Part shown: piece by piece, positions 1 to 7,199 of the stretch
Layout of the letters: each line of letters starts with the position of its first letter
Position numbering within the stretch: position 1 is the stretch's first letter
Program-made: the position numbers and the translations under genes
Source of the DNA: Deltaproteobacteria bacterium
GTDB taxonomy: Bacteria; Myxococcota; Myxococcia; Myxococcales; 40CM-4-68-19
Reading direction: 5' to 3'
Length of the DNA: 12,386 nt
NCBI GenBank assembly: GCA_018266095.1
Contig: JAFEBC010000541.1
Span: 1 to 12,386 of the forward strand
The notes under the pieces: generated by a model
What the model was told of the DNA's origin: nothing
The model's database searches: none
What the model saw: the letters and a program-made list of their open reading frames with translations, nothing else

Positions 1-1673
1 GGATCGTCGGGCTCCAGGGCCACGCACTGCTCGAAGAGCGCCAGCGCGGCCTCGCTGTCTCCCCGGTTCGCGGCCTGCGCGGCGCGGCGCTCGAGATCGG
101 CGACCTCGTGCGGACATCTCTTGTGCACGATGGCGGGCGCCGCGAAGCGCAGGGACGCGTTCGAGGCGACGTTGGGCGGCACCTGGATCGTGTCGAGGAA
201 CTTCGCGTGCCCGGCGACGAGCTGGTCGAGCGGGCCGAGCACCGCGATCCCCTGCGGCGAGGCGTACGCACGCGCCAGCGCCGCCGGGCCGCGCGTCTCC
301 CAGAGGAAGCGCAAGAGGGAACCGGCCGCGGTGTAGGCGCGGGCGCCCGACTCGCCGTAGAAGCGTCCGGGCGAGAACAACTGCACGAGGTCAGGCAGCC
401 TGCCCTGCGCGCGCATGGCCGCCGTCTCCTCGTGGATGGTGCCCTCGCCCCAGGGGAAATCGCCCGCGACCGCGAGGCCCTCGATGAAGGCCATGTCGGG
501 GACGAGCCCGCCCAGCCGGCCGGGCACGCCGAAGGGGGTGTGCGAGACCTCGGCGCCGAACGCGTGCACCAGCTCGTGCCGCAGCACCGGATGCGGCGCG
601 GGCGCGTCGTTGGTGTGCACCTCGTGCAGCCACGGCTTGGCGAAGCTCGTGTCGGCCGCGCCGATGAGCCGCTGCTTCTCCTCGGCGGAGTGATAGAGGA
701 ACACGTCCACCTTGTGCAGCGGCCCGGCGGGCAGCGCGAAGAACTCCAGCACGGCCGTGACGCTCGCTTCGGCGTCGCGCACCATCAGCGTGCGCTCCAG
801 GCCGGACTTCTCGCGCGGGAAGTGCAGGATGAGGTGCGCCGTCTCGATGCGCCCGCCGAGCGCCTCGTCGAGATCGGCGATGGTGGGACGCAGCGGCTTC
901 GACACGAGGTGCGCCCCGAGCAGGGCCGCCAGGGCCACGAGGACGATCTTGGCCGCGAGCAGCCTGGGCCACAGCCCGAATCCGCGCTCGCGCCACAGCG
1001 GACGCACCCAAGGGACGAGCGCGCACACGAGCGCCAGCGCGAGCGTGATCAGGCGGAAGCGGAGGATCGCGGGCGTGAGCGCGATCGCCTCGTCGTAGAT
1101 GGGCCCCGGATAGAGCCCGAGCAAGTGGTTGTGCGCGAAGACCTGCGGCCCGGCGAGCACGGGCGCGAGCGTGTCCGCGAGCGAGACCAGCGCGACGAGC
1201 GCGTACAAGAGCCCCGCCCGCCGCGGCCAGAGGAGCGCACACAGCCGGCCGAGCGCGAGCGAGAGCAGCGCCGAGGGCACCACCAGGACCACGTACATCG
1301 CGAGGCCCGCGAGCGGATCGCACACGGGCCTGCGCAGGCCGTTGAGCAGGATGAGCGCCACCGGAACGGCGAGCGACCCGAGCGTGACGCGCAGCGCGGG
1401 GAACGAGGCCGCGCGCGCTGGACTGAGCCCTCGGAGGCCGGGCGCAGGGAGACTGGACCCTGCGAGGAGCGATCGGCGGCCCACGAGGAGCCCGACCGCG
1501 CCGCCGGTGCTGCCGAACACGAGCGCCATCAACTCGGCGAACTCGTAGCTCAGGTGGTCCGCCAGCGGCGCGAACGCGACCGCGACCGGCACGAGCACGA
1601 CCAGCAGGAGGTGCAACAGCACGGCCCGCGGCAAGCCGCCGAGGCGCGCCTTCAAACTTGCGAGAGGACCCAT
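1..1673 (-). CDS. Multi-TM membrane protein with gluzincin (HELVH) peptidase domain and TPR, partial
   Basis: This reading frame is open from the ATG at 1673 to the left edge (557 codons, no stop seen), so the C-terminus is missing. Residues 1-245 hold about seven hydrophobic segments (near 12-32, 40-58, 85-100, 110-135, 138-156, 185-205 and 220-240). A soluble region follows with H366-E-L-V-H370, the zinc and catalytic motif of gluzincin metallopeptidases. The likely third zinc ligand is E398 in FIEGLAVAG, an arrangement like peptidase MA-type domains (HExxH followed by a W/F-x-x-EG-x-A helix). From about residue 520 the sequence looks like the start of a TPR (RRAAQAANRGDSEAALALFE). Inference: a membrane-anchored zinc peptidase; substrate and side of the membrane are unknown. 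It is divergent from the PilZ gene with only 25 bp between the starts. No strong ribosome site is visible, although AGGCGG directly abuts the ATG, so a slightly internal start is possible. I do not recognise a named homologue. Confidence 0.8.
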   Translation of the reverse strand, partial: MGPLASLKARLGGLPRAVLLHLLLVVLVPVAVAFAPLADHLSYEFAELMALVFGSTGGAVGLLVGRRSLLAGSSLPAPGLRGLSPARAASFPALRVTLGSLAVPVALILLNGLRRPVCDPLAGLAMYVVLVVPSALLSLALGRLCALLWPRRAGLLYALVALVSLADTLAPVLAGPQVFAHNHLLGLYPGPIYDEAIALTPAILRFRLITLALALVCALVPWVRPLWRERGFGLWPRLLAAKIVLVALAALLGAHLVSKPLRPTIADLDEALGGRIETAHLILHFPREKSGLERTLMVRDAEASVTAVLEFFALPAGPLHKVDVFLYHSAEEKQRLIGAADTSFAKPWLHEVHTNDAPAPHPVLRHELVHAFGAEVSHTPFGVPGRLGGLVPDMAFIEGLAVAGDFPWGEGTIHEETAAMRAQGRLPDLVQLFSPGRFYGESGARAYTAAGSLLRFLWETRGPAALARAYASPQGIAVLGPLDQLVAGHAKFLDTIQVPPNVASNASLRFAAPAIVHKRCPHEVADLERRAAQAANRGDSEAALALFEQCVALEPDD

Positions 1674-1698
1674 CCGCCTGTCATGCTCTCACGACCTC

Positions 1699-2118
<420 letters not shown>

Positions 2119-2150
2119 GCGCGCCTGCGGTGCGTGGTCGAGGGTCGGCG

Positions 2151-2168
2151 CGGCGGCTGAAGCTGCCG
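2151..2168. terminator. Hairpin at convergent gene ends (possible bidirectional terminator)
   Basis: CGGCGGC (2151-2157) pairs with GCTGCCG (2162-2168) around a TGAA tetraloop, a 7-bp stem with one G-T pair. It fills the end of the 50-bp gap between the stop of the PilZ gene and the stop of the DUF192 gene. There is no T-tract on either side, so intrinsic termination is not assured. The position is the main argument. Confidence 0.35.
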
Positions 2169-2840
2169 TCACTTCTGCGCGGCCACGAAGTCCACGTGCA
2201 CGCCCGGGATCACGCCGTGCGCCTCGGCTGCGCCGGCGTTCAACTCGATGCAGTAGCGCGAAGGCCTGCGCACGCCCACCGGCGTGTCGTCGTGCGGCCG
2301 CGCGCGGGCCACGATGCCGACCACGTTGCGATCCTCGTCGAGGAAGACCATGTCGAGGCCGATGAGCGTGTTGTGCATCCAGAAGCCGTGCTGGCGCGTC
2401 TCTTCGAACACGAAGAGCATTCCCGCGTCGGGGTCCAGCACCGGCCGGAACATCAGGCCCCGCGCGCGCGCCTCCTCGCTGGCGGCCACCTCGACGTCGA
2501 CGGTCCAGCGGCCGCGCGGCGTCTCGAAGGCCACCTGGCCGCGCGGGAGCTCGAGCGGGGGAGGCGTGTCGTCGTCCGGCTTTCCAGGCGCGGGAGGCAC
2601 GGTGGCTTTGGGCGTGCTCGAGGCCGCGGATGTGGTCGAGGCCGCGGCGGTGCTCGAAGCCGTTGAGGTGCTCGAGGCCGCAGCAGGCGGGCTGGAGGAC
2701 GCAGCAGGGTTCGCCGGAGCGCTCGAAGCCGGAGCCTTCGCGGGCGCCTGCTTCGGCGCCTTCGTGTCCGCCGCCGCGCTCGTCTCGCAGCTCAGCGTGA
2801 CCGCGCCCACCACCACCAGGATGAACAGAATCGAACGCAT
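2169..2840 (-). CDS. Secreted DUF192 family protein with Ala/Ser/Pro-rich linker
   Basis: The 223-residue protein starts with a hydrophobic export signal (MRSILFILVVVGAVTLSC). C18 may be lipidated, but the box T-L-S-C is not canonical, so an ordinary signal peptide cut near residue 24 is equally possible. Residues 25-95 are low complexity (Ala, Ser, Thr, Pro, Lys), typical of an extended linker to a membrane or wall anchor. Residues 102-220 form a complete DUF192 domain (PF02643), with its hallmark F153-W-M-H-N-T and LDMVFLDEDRNVVGI stretches and the C-terminal RYCIELNAG. The biochemical role of DUF192 is not established; many members are exported, small, single-domain proteins. A TAAGCT hexamer lies 8 nt before the ATG with no Shine-Dalgarno between, suggesting a leaderless message. 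The gene diverges from the zinc-ribbon/GYF gene (59 bp between starts). Confidence 0.9.
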   Translation of the reverse strand: MRSILFILVVVGAVTLSCETSAAADTKAPKQAPAKAPASSAPANPAASSSPPAAASSTSTASSTAAASTTSAASSTPKATVPPAPGKPDDDTPPPLELPRGQVAFETPRGRWTVDVEVAASEEARARGLMFRPVLDPDAGMLFVFEETRQHGFWMHNTLIGLDMVFLDEDRNVVGIVARARPHDDTPVGVRRPSRYCIELNAGAAEAHGVIPGVHVDFVAAQK

Positions 2841-2899
2841 GGCGCGAGAGCTTAGCGTATGCTGGACCCGAAGCTCCTTCCGATGCGAGACGAGGGCGG
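2841..2899. promoter_or_regulatory. Divergent promoter region between DUF192 and zinc-ribbon/GYF genes
   Basis: All 59 bp between two divergent starts must carry both promoters. The segment around 2849-2864 reads as overlapping -10-like hexamers on both strands: TAAGCT on the minus strand (complement of 2849-2854) and TAGCGT on the plus strand (2853-2858). If both are used, the DUF192 transcript would begin at or near its ATG. The plus transcript would have a leader of about 35-40 nt containing GAGGG just before the ATG. No convincing -35 element is visible on either strand. Confidence 0.4.
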
Positions 2900-4330
2900 A
2901 TGCGCTTCTCCTGTCAGACCTGCCAGGCCACGTTCCAGACGGCTGCCGGCGCCGCGGCTCCCAAGGAGCTCAAGTGCCCTGCCTGCGGTTCGCCGATGGA
3001 GGCGAGCGCGGATGTCGTCGAGCTGCACTCTGATCGCGTGCCCACGCGCCGCTACGACGTGGGCGAGATGCGCGCGCGCATCGACGCCGAGCGCGATCTG
3101 TCGCAGCAGAAGAAGACGCAGGAGTCCTCGCGCGAGGGCCGGCCCGACGCCATCTGGTTCGCCGGCGTGCAGGGCCGTCAGGTGGGCCCGCTCTCGTTCG
3201 CGGGCCTGCAGGGTCTGCGCGCGCGCGGTCAGCTCACCGCGTCGAGCCTGGTGTGGCACGACGGCTGGCCGGGCTGGGTGGCGGTCGAGGCGGTCGACGA
3301 GCTGCGGCCCATCGTCGACCTGCAGCCGCACCCGCGCGAGGACACCGACCCGCACGCGCAGGGCTTCGAGGTGCTGCAGGAGGAGCGCACAGTCCCCGAC
3401 GCGAAGCTGCCTGTGTTCGACGAGCACGCGCCGCCGCCGGTGCCGCCGCCGTTCACCGAGGTGAGCGACGAGCCCGGGGCGCCCGCGCACACTGAGCCGC
3501 TCCCGGCGGAGGCCTTGGCCTCCCAGGCTGAACCCGCGCCCGCCGCGTCCGAGCCCGCCGCGTCCGAGCCCGCCGCTTCCGAGCCCGCCGCTTCCGAGCC
3601 CGGGCCGACCGCGTCCGAGGCCGCGCCGACCGCGTCGCCGGTCCCCGCACCCCCCGCGCCGCACCCGACGCCAAAGGAGTCCGTCGCAGCCCTCGCGCAC
3701 GCGATCGCCGCCGAGCCCCCGCCGATCGCGGCGGCTCCCGCAGGCGCCGCGCCGGTGACGAACGCACCGGTGCTGACGCCGTTCGTCCCCGAGCCGTTCG
3801 CGCTGTCGGAGAGGGCCAAGCCGATCGCGGTGCGTACGGATCCAGTCCTCCCCGAGGTGGTCGCTCCGCCGGGCGCGCAGGCAGACGTCCAGCGCGCGGG
3901 GGGCGCAGACGCGAACGCCCACGCCAACGCGGACGCCAACGGGACCGCGGACGCCAACGGGACCGCGGACGCCAACGCCAACGCGAACGCCAACGCCGAC
4001 ACCAACGCGAACGCCAACGCCGACACCAACGCGAACGCCAACGCCAACGCCAACGCCGACGCCAACGCCGACGCCAACGCCTACGCCAACGCCGACGCTC
4101 CCGCACGCGCCAACGCCAACTCCCAGCCACCCGCCCCCGCGCCCTCGGCCACACCCCCGCCCGTGATCGAGCTCTCCAACCCGCCGCGCCCCCGCCGCCC
4201 GGCCTCGACCGAATGGTTCGCCGACGCCGAGGCCCCCAAGTCCGGCGCGCCCGGCCGCACGCTGGTGATCGTCGTCGCGGTCATCCTCGCCCTCGCCGCC
4301 CTCGGGCTCTTGCTCAAGCAATCGTCTTGA
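2900..4330 (+). CDS. Zinc-ribbon (MJ0042) + GYF_2 protein with repetitive linker and C-terminal membrane anchor
   Basis: This 476-residue protein has three parts. Residues 3-34 are an MJ0042-type zinc ribbon with C5-x-x-C8 and C26-x-x-C29. Residues 84-135 are a GYF_2 domain (W86-F-A-G, G96-P-L, then W119-H-D-G-W-P-G-W126). Residues 135-450 are a low-complexity Pro/Ala/Glu linker containing four AASEP repeats (215-234) and a long Asn/Asp-Ala alternation (335-400). Residues 454-472 are one hydrophobic helix followed by KQSS, so the protein is probably tail-anchored in the inner membrane with its domains in the cytoplasm. The same ribbon-GYF-linker-TM order begins the myxobacterial gliding protein GltJ/AgmX, but this protein stops after the helix and has no periplasmic TonB-like part. 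Inference: a membrane-tethered adaptor whose GYF domain binds proline-rich partners. GAGGG precedes the ATG by only 3 nt. Confidence 0.88.
   Translation: MRFSCQTCQATFQTAAGAAAPKELKCPACGSPMEASADVVELHSDRVPTRRYDVGEMRARIDAERDLSQQKKTQESSREGRPDAIWFAGVQGRQVGPLSFAGLQGLRARGQLTASSLVWHDGWPGWVAVEAVDELRPIVDLQPHPREDTDPHAQGFEVLQEERTVPDAKLPVFDEHAPPPVPPPFTEVSDEPGAPAHTEPLPAEALASQAEPAPAASEPAASEPAASEPAASEPGPTASEAAPTASPVPAPPAPHPTPKESVAALAHAIAAEPPPIAAAPAGAAPVTNAPVLTPFVPEPFALSERAKPIAVRTDPVLPEVVAPPGAQADVQRAGGADANAHANADANGTADANGTADANANANANADTNANANADTNANANANANADANADANAYANADAPARANANSQPPAPAPSATPPPVIELSNPPRPRRPASTEWFADAEAPKSGAPGRTLVIVVAVILALAALGLLLKQSS
3542..3601 (+). repeat. Four 15-bp tandem repeats coding AASEP
   Basis: Four consecutive 15-bp units each encode Ala-Ala-Ser-Glu-Pro inside the linker of the zinc-ribbon/GYF protein. 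Units 1-2 use GCG and units 3-4 use GCT for the second Ala, and are otherwise identical, so the array looks like recent pairwise duplication. Being a multiple of three, changes in copy number would keep the frame. Confidence 0.9.
3902..4099 (+). repeat. Hexanucleotide-like tract (GCN-AAC/GAC)n coding alternating Ala-Asn/Asp
   Basis: About 200 bp are built almost entirely from 6-bp units of the type GCC/GCG followed by AAC or GAC, giving residues 335-400 as alternating Ala with Asn or Asp. Higher-order copies are visible: ANGTAD twice near residues 346-358 and ANADTN twice near 364-377. The tract is in frame throughout. The nearly pure repeat and low synonymous variation suggest expansion by slippage or unequal exchange. 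The reverse strand reads as Val-Gly or Arg-Trp repeats, which are artefacts. Confidence 0.95.
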
Positions 4331-4355
4331 CGTCGCCCGTGAAGCGCGGTACCTC
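4327..4355 (+). promoter_or_regulatory. Probable sigma-70 promoter of tRNA-Cys
   Basis: TTGACG (4327-4332) is followed after exactly 17 bp by TACCTC (4350-4355). The -35 matches the consensus at 5 of 6 positions; the -10 keeps only the TA and the T. The -35 overlaps the stop codon of the zinc-ribbon/GYF gene. Transcription would start about 40 nt before the tRNA, through a GC-rich discriminator (cacgcggcccc) of the kind seen at growth-rate-controlled stable RNA promoters. Confidence 0.5.
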
Positions 4356-4400
4356 ACGCGGCCCCACTCGGAGCGTCAGTCTGCTCCGCGCGCAGCACAG

Positions 4401-4476
4401 GGCACCGTCGCCAAGTTGGTAAGGCAAGGGACTGCAAATCCCTCATTCCCCGGTTCGAATCCGGGCGGTGCCTCCA
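4401..4476 (+). tRNA. tRNA-Cys (GCA)
   Basis: All cloverleaf arms can be paired by eye. The acceptor GGCACCG (4401-4407) pairs with CGGTGCC (4466-4472). The D stem is GCC/GGC (4410-4412, 4423-4425). The anticodon stem is AGGGA/TCCCT (4427-4431, 4439-4443) around the loop CTGCAAA, with anticodon GCA at 4434-4436. The T stem is CCCGG/CCGGG (4449-4453, 4461-4465) around TTCGAAT. The discriminator base is T (4473), a known identity element of tRNA-Cys, and the CCA end is encoded at 4474-4476. It ends 14 bp from the stop codon of the convergent AAA+ gene. I see no terminator and no integrated element at its 3' end. Confidence 0.97.
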
Positions 4477-4490
4477 TTGCGCGCCCATCG

Positions 4491-5897
4491 TCAGGGCCTC
4501 GACGCAGCGGCGCCCAACAGACTGCGTGTGAGTCCGCCGCCTTCAACCAGGAGCTCGTGCAGGGCCTCGTCGAGGTGTCGATCCTCGACCACCAGCTCGT
4601 CGCGCTCGTCCGCGGCCGCGAGCGCCGCCTTGCGCACCAGCTCGCGGATGAAGGCCGCGCTCACGCCTTGCGTGCGCTCCACGAAGCCTTCGAGCTGCTG
4701 CACCTCGAAGCGCAGGCCGCGGCCGTAGAGCGCGAACAGTCGCCTCCGGCACTCGACGTCAGGGAGCGGCACCTCGAGCGCCATGTCCACTCGGCCCGGA
4801 CGCGCCGCCAGCGCGGGCTCCAGCATGTCCGGCCGGTTGGTCGTGAGAAGGAACAAGACGTCTGCGTCGGAGCCCAGGCCGTCCATCTCGTTGAGCAGCT
4901 CGAAGAGCACGCCGTTGTTGCACACGGCCTGCTGCGAGCGCTCCCCCGCGATCAGGTCCACGTCCTCCACCACCACCGTCGCCGGTTGCAGCGCACGGGC
5001 CATCGCGCCCACCTCTTCGATGAGCCCCATCCCGCGCCCGGTGACGACCAGCACCGTGCGCCCGGCCATCTCGGAGGCCAGGTACATCGCCGTCAGGGTC
5101 TTGCCTGTCCCCGGCGCGCCATGCAGGAGGATGCCGCGCCTCAGGTGACGTCCCGCGGCGAGGAGCTTCGGCGCGTGCAGCGAGAAGCGGACCGTCTGCC
5201 GCTCGATGCGATCGAGCAGCCCCTCCGGCAGGATGATGTCCTGGCGCGTGACCTTCGGGAGCGCCCGCGGAACGATGGCGATGTTGCCGTCGCGGCGCTG
5301 ATCCAGCGTGAGCACGCGACCGCGGTACACGTTGCGCTTCCGCATCGAATCGCGGAGCTCGGCGAGGAAGGTCTCTGCCGTCTCCCGCTCGGGCGCCATC
5401 ACCTCGATGGCGAGCTTGGTGATGTAGTGGTCTGACATGCGGATCCACAGCGCGAGGCGCCGGCTGGCCTCGTGACAGAGGAAGAGACCGCCCTCGACGC
5501 AGGTCACCACCCGGTCCGAGGCCAGCGTCACGCTGCGGTACTTGACCGGCCCTTCGACGGCTGCCCCATCGCTGCCGATCAGGCCGTTCGATGGCGGCAT
5601 GAGCAGGTCGCTCAGCGAGTGCCCTCCGAACTGCGGCCGATCGCTGCTGAAGCCGCGCAGCGACCACGTCACACCCGGCGTCGCGATGTAGTTGTCCAGC
5701 GCGACTTGCAGGTTTGGATGGTCGTTGAGCTTGAACTCCTGCGCCACGACCGGCAGCTTCGCGGGGTCGGCCTCGAAGTGCCGCCGCAGAAGTTGCGCCA
5801 CCACGGACTCGGAGGGCGAGGCCGGCTGCGTCTGCTGGCGCATGAACTGCTTGAAGACCTCTCCGAAATCTTCTGGCGTCGAGCGCTGCTCCCCCAT
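4491..5897 (-). CDS. AAA+ family ATPase with unassigned N-terminal domain
   Basis: I chose the ATG at 5897 because GGGAGG sits 5 nt before it; the frame stays open further upstream (to 6221) but that part overlaps the divergent gene and reads as non-coding. The 468-residue product has an N-terminal region (1 to about 225) that I cannot assign. A classical AAA+ module follows: Walker A G260-APGTGK-T267, Walker B VVVE311-D312-V-D, sensor 1 TTN354, and R366-P-G-R-V-D, the second region of homology with arginine fingers as in FtsH/Cdc48-type proteins. A small helical lid reaches the C-terminus. The E-D order in Walker B resembles Bcs1-type AAA proteins. There is no protease motif and no TM segment, so it is probably a cytosolic remodelling ATPase. 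Its substrate is unknown; neighbours are a tRNA (convergent) and a two-TM protein (divergent). Confidence 0.9.
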   Translation of the reverse strand: MGEQRSTPEDFGEVFKQFMRQQTQPASPSESVVAQLLRRHFEADPAKLPVVAQEFKLNDHPNLQVALDNYIATPGVTWSLRGFSSDRPQFGGHSLSDLLMPPSNGLIGSDGAAVEGPVKYRSVTLASDRVVTCVEGGLFLCHEASRRLALWIRMSDHYITKLAIEVMAPERETAETFLAELRDSMRKRNVYRGRVLTLDQRRDGNIAIVPRALPKVTRQDIILPEGLLDRIERQTVRFSLHAPKLLAAGRHLRRGILLHGAPGTGKTLTAMYLASEMAGRTVLVVTGRGMGLIEEVGAMARALQPATVVVEDVDLIAGERSQQAVCNNGVLFELLNEMDGLGSDADVLFLLTTNRPDMLEPALAARPGRVDMALEVPLPDVECRRRLFALYGRGLRFEVQQLEGFVERTQGVSAAFIRELVRKAALAAADERDELVVEDRHLDEALHELLVEGGGLTRSLLGAAASRP

Positions 5898-5985
5898 GAC
5901 GACCTCCCGTCCAGAGTGTCGCATGGCCATCGCCGGATGCCGAGGGCCCAGCGCGGGCCAGACCGCGCGTGCTAGCGTGACCTGC
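5898..5985. promoter_or_regulatory. Divergent promoter region, AAA+ gene and two-TM protein gene
   Basis: These 88 bp separate two divergent starts. On the minus strand a GGGAGG ribosome site serves the AAA+ gene. On the plus strand TAGCGT (5973-5978) lies 7 nt before the GTG at 5986, without a Shine-Dalgarno. I see no TTGACA-like -35 at the right distance from the plus-strand hexamer. Confidence 0.4.
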
Positions 5986-6567
5986 GTGTTCACCGACCGC
6001 TCCGAACGCCCCAAGCCGCGCCCGCAGGTCCAGCGACCCGATTCGATCACCATCGACGACACGGGCGCCGTCTTCACCCTCACGCGCCGCTGGTACTCCT
6101 TCGGCGCGTGGTTCCTGCTCTTCTTCGCCGCCTTCTGGAACGGCGCGCTCGTCCTCTTCATCTCCTCGATCTTGAGCGGCCCCGCGCCCAAGCCGGTGCT
6201 CCTCTTCGGCTCGCTGCACATCGCGGTGGGCCTCTTCGTCGGCTACGCGGCCATCTGCATGTTCCTGAACCGCACCGACGTCAGCGTCGACGGCCAGCGC
6301 CTGCGCGTGCGCCACCACCCGATGCCCTGGCCGGGCCAGGTGGAGCTCGACACCGCCGACGTGCGCCAGCTCTGGGTCAAGGAGCGCATCTCGCGCGGCA
6401 AGACCACGAGCTACTCGTACCAGCTCCACGCGCGCCTCCCCAACGGCAGCTCCAAGCAGGTCTTGAGCGGCCTCGCCACGCCCGAGCTCGCCTTCTTCTT
6501 CGAGCAGCAGCTCGAGGGACGCCTGGGCCTTGAGGACGAGGCCGTCGACGGCGAGATGGCCCGCTAG
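5986..6567 (+). CDS. Two-TM membrane protein, unknown function
   Basis: This 193-residue protein is read from the GTG at 5986; an in-frame GTG at 5977 is the only close alternative, and the open frame further upstream overlaps the AAA+ gene. A polar, Pro/Arg-rich N-terminus (1-20) is followed by a short beta-like stretch (SITIDDTGAVFTLTRRW). Two hydrophobic helices come next (about 38-60 and 69-90, joined by a Gly/Pro loop). A soluble C-terminal domain of about 100 residues contains VDGQRLRVRHHPMPWPGQ and ends in an acidic tail. The layout of a two-helix hairpin flanked by beta-strand segments resembles bacterial PH-like membrane proteins, but I do not recognise the family. The gap to the next gene is 25 bp with its own -10-like hexamer, so the two may be transcribed separately or together. 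Confidence 0.82.
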   Translation: MFTDRSERPKPRPQVQRPDSITIDDTGAVFTLTRRWYSFGAWFLLFFAAFWNGALVLFISSILSGPAPKPVLLFGSLHIAVGLFVGYAAICMFLNRTDVSVDGQRLRVRHHPMPWPGQVELDTADVRQLWVKERISRGKTTSYSYQLHARLPNGSSKQVLSGLATPELAFFFEQQLEGRLGLEDEAVDGEMAR

Positions 6568-6592
6568 CACGCACAGCGTCTACACTGCGCGC

Positions 6593-7186
6593 ATGCACAA
6601 GGGACGGCTCGAAGCGTTCAGCGACGGCGTCATCGCCATCATCATCACCATCATGGTGCTGGAGCTGAAGGTCCCGCACGGCGACGACTTCACCACGCTC
6701 GCGCCGATGCTGCCGGTGTTCTGCAGCTACGTGCTCTCGTTCGTCTACGTGGGCATCTACTGGAACAACCACCACCACCTGATGCAGTCGGTGAACAAGG
6801 TCTCCGGCGGCGTCCTCTGGGCCAACCTGCACCTCCTCTTCTGGCTCTCGCTCGTACCGTTCGGAACCTCGTGGATGGGCGAGAACCACTTCGGCCCGCG
6901 GCCCGTCGCGCTCTACGGCGTCCTCCTGCTCATGTGCGGCGTCGCCTACTACATCCTCTCGCGCGTGCTCATCCGCGCGCAGGGCCAGCACTCGACGCTC
7001 GCCGAGGCCATCGGGCGCGACGGGAAGGGCATCGCCTCGATGGTCATCTACGCGGCCGCCATCGCTGCGTCGTTCCGCCTGCCGTCGTTCGCCGCCATTC
7101 TCTACGTGCTGGTGGCGATCCTCTGGCTCGTCCCGGACTCGCGCATCGAGAAGCGGATCGGCGCCTCTCCCGGCGAGCACCACTGA
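6593..7186 (+). CDS. TMEM175 family potassium channel (DUF1211)
   Basis: The 197-residue protein begins MHKGRLEAFSDGVIAIIITIMVLEL. R5 and F9-S-D-G12 give the signature of the TMEM175/DUF1211 family, whose first helix lines the pore. About six hydrophobic helices follow (roughly 10-28, 41-60, 76-97, 108-129, 147-163, 166-182), matching the single six-helix repeat of bacterial TMEM175, which forms tetramers that conduct K+ without the TVGYG filter. HHH at about 62-64 follows TM2. The ATG at 6593 is preferred because the signature starts right after it and the 21-residue upstream extension overlaps the previous gene. TACACT (6581-6586) lies 6 nt upstream with no Shine-Dalgarno. Channel function is inferred from the family; some bacterial members are uncharacterised. 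Confidence 0.9.
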   Translation: MHKGRLEAFSDGVIAIIITIMVLELKVPHGDDFTTLAPMLPVFCSYVLSFVYVGIYWNNHHHLMQSVNKVSGGVLWANLHLLFWLSLVPFGTSWMGENHFGPRPVALYGVLLLMCGVAYYILSRVLIRAQGQHSTLAEAIGRDGKGIASMVIYAAAIAASFRLPSFAAILYVLVAILWLVPDSRIEKRIGASPGEHH

Positions 7187-7199
7187 GCCTCCAGGCGCT

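Noticed and set aside
2852..4357. 501-codon minus-strand frame with a long Val-Gly repeat
   Set aside because: The repeat is the complement of the Ala-Asn tract of the zinc-ribbon/GYF gene, which has clear domains; the minus product has none.
4759..6570. 603-codon minus-strand frame overlapping the AAA+ gene
   Set aside because: It is in a different frame from the Walker motifs and covers the divergent two-TM gene; composition is that of a shadow.
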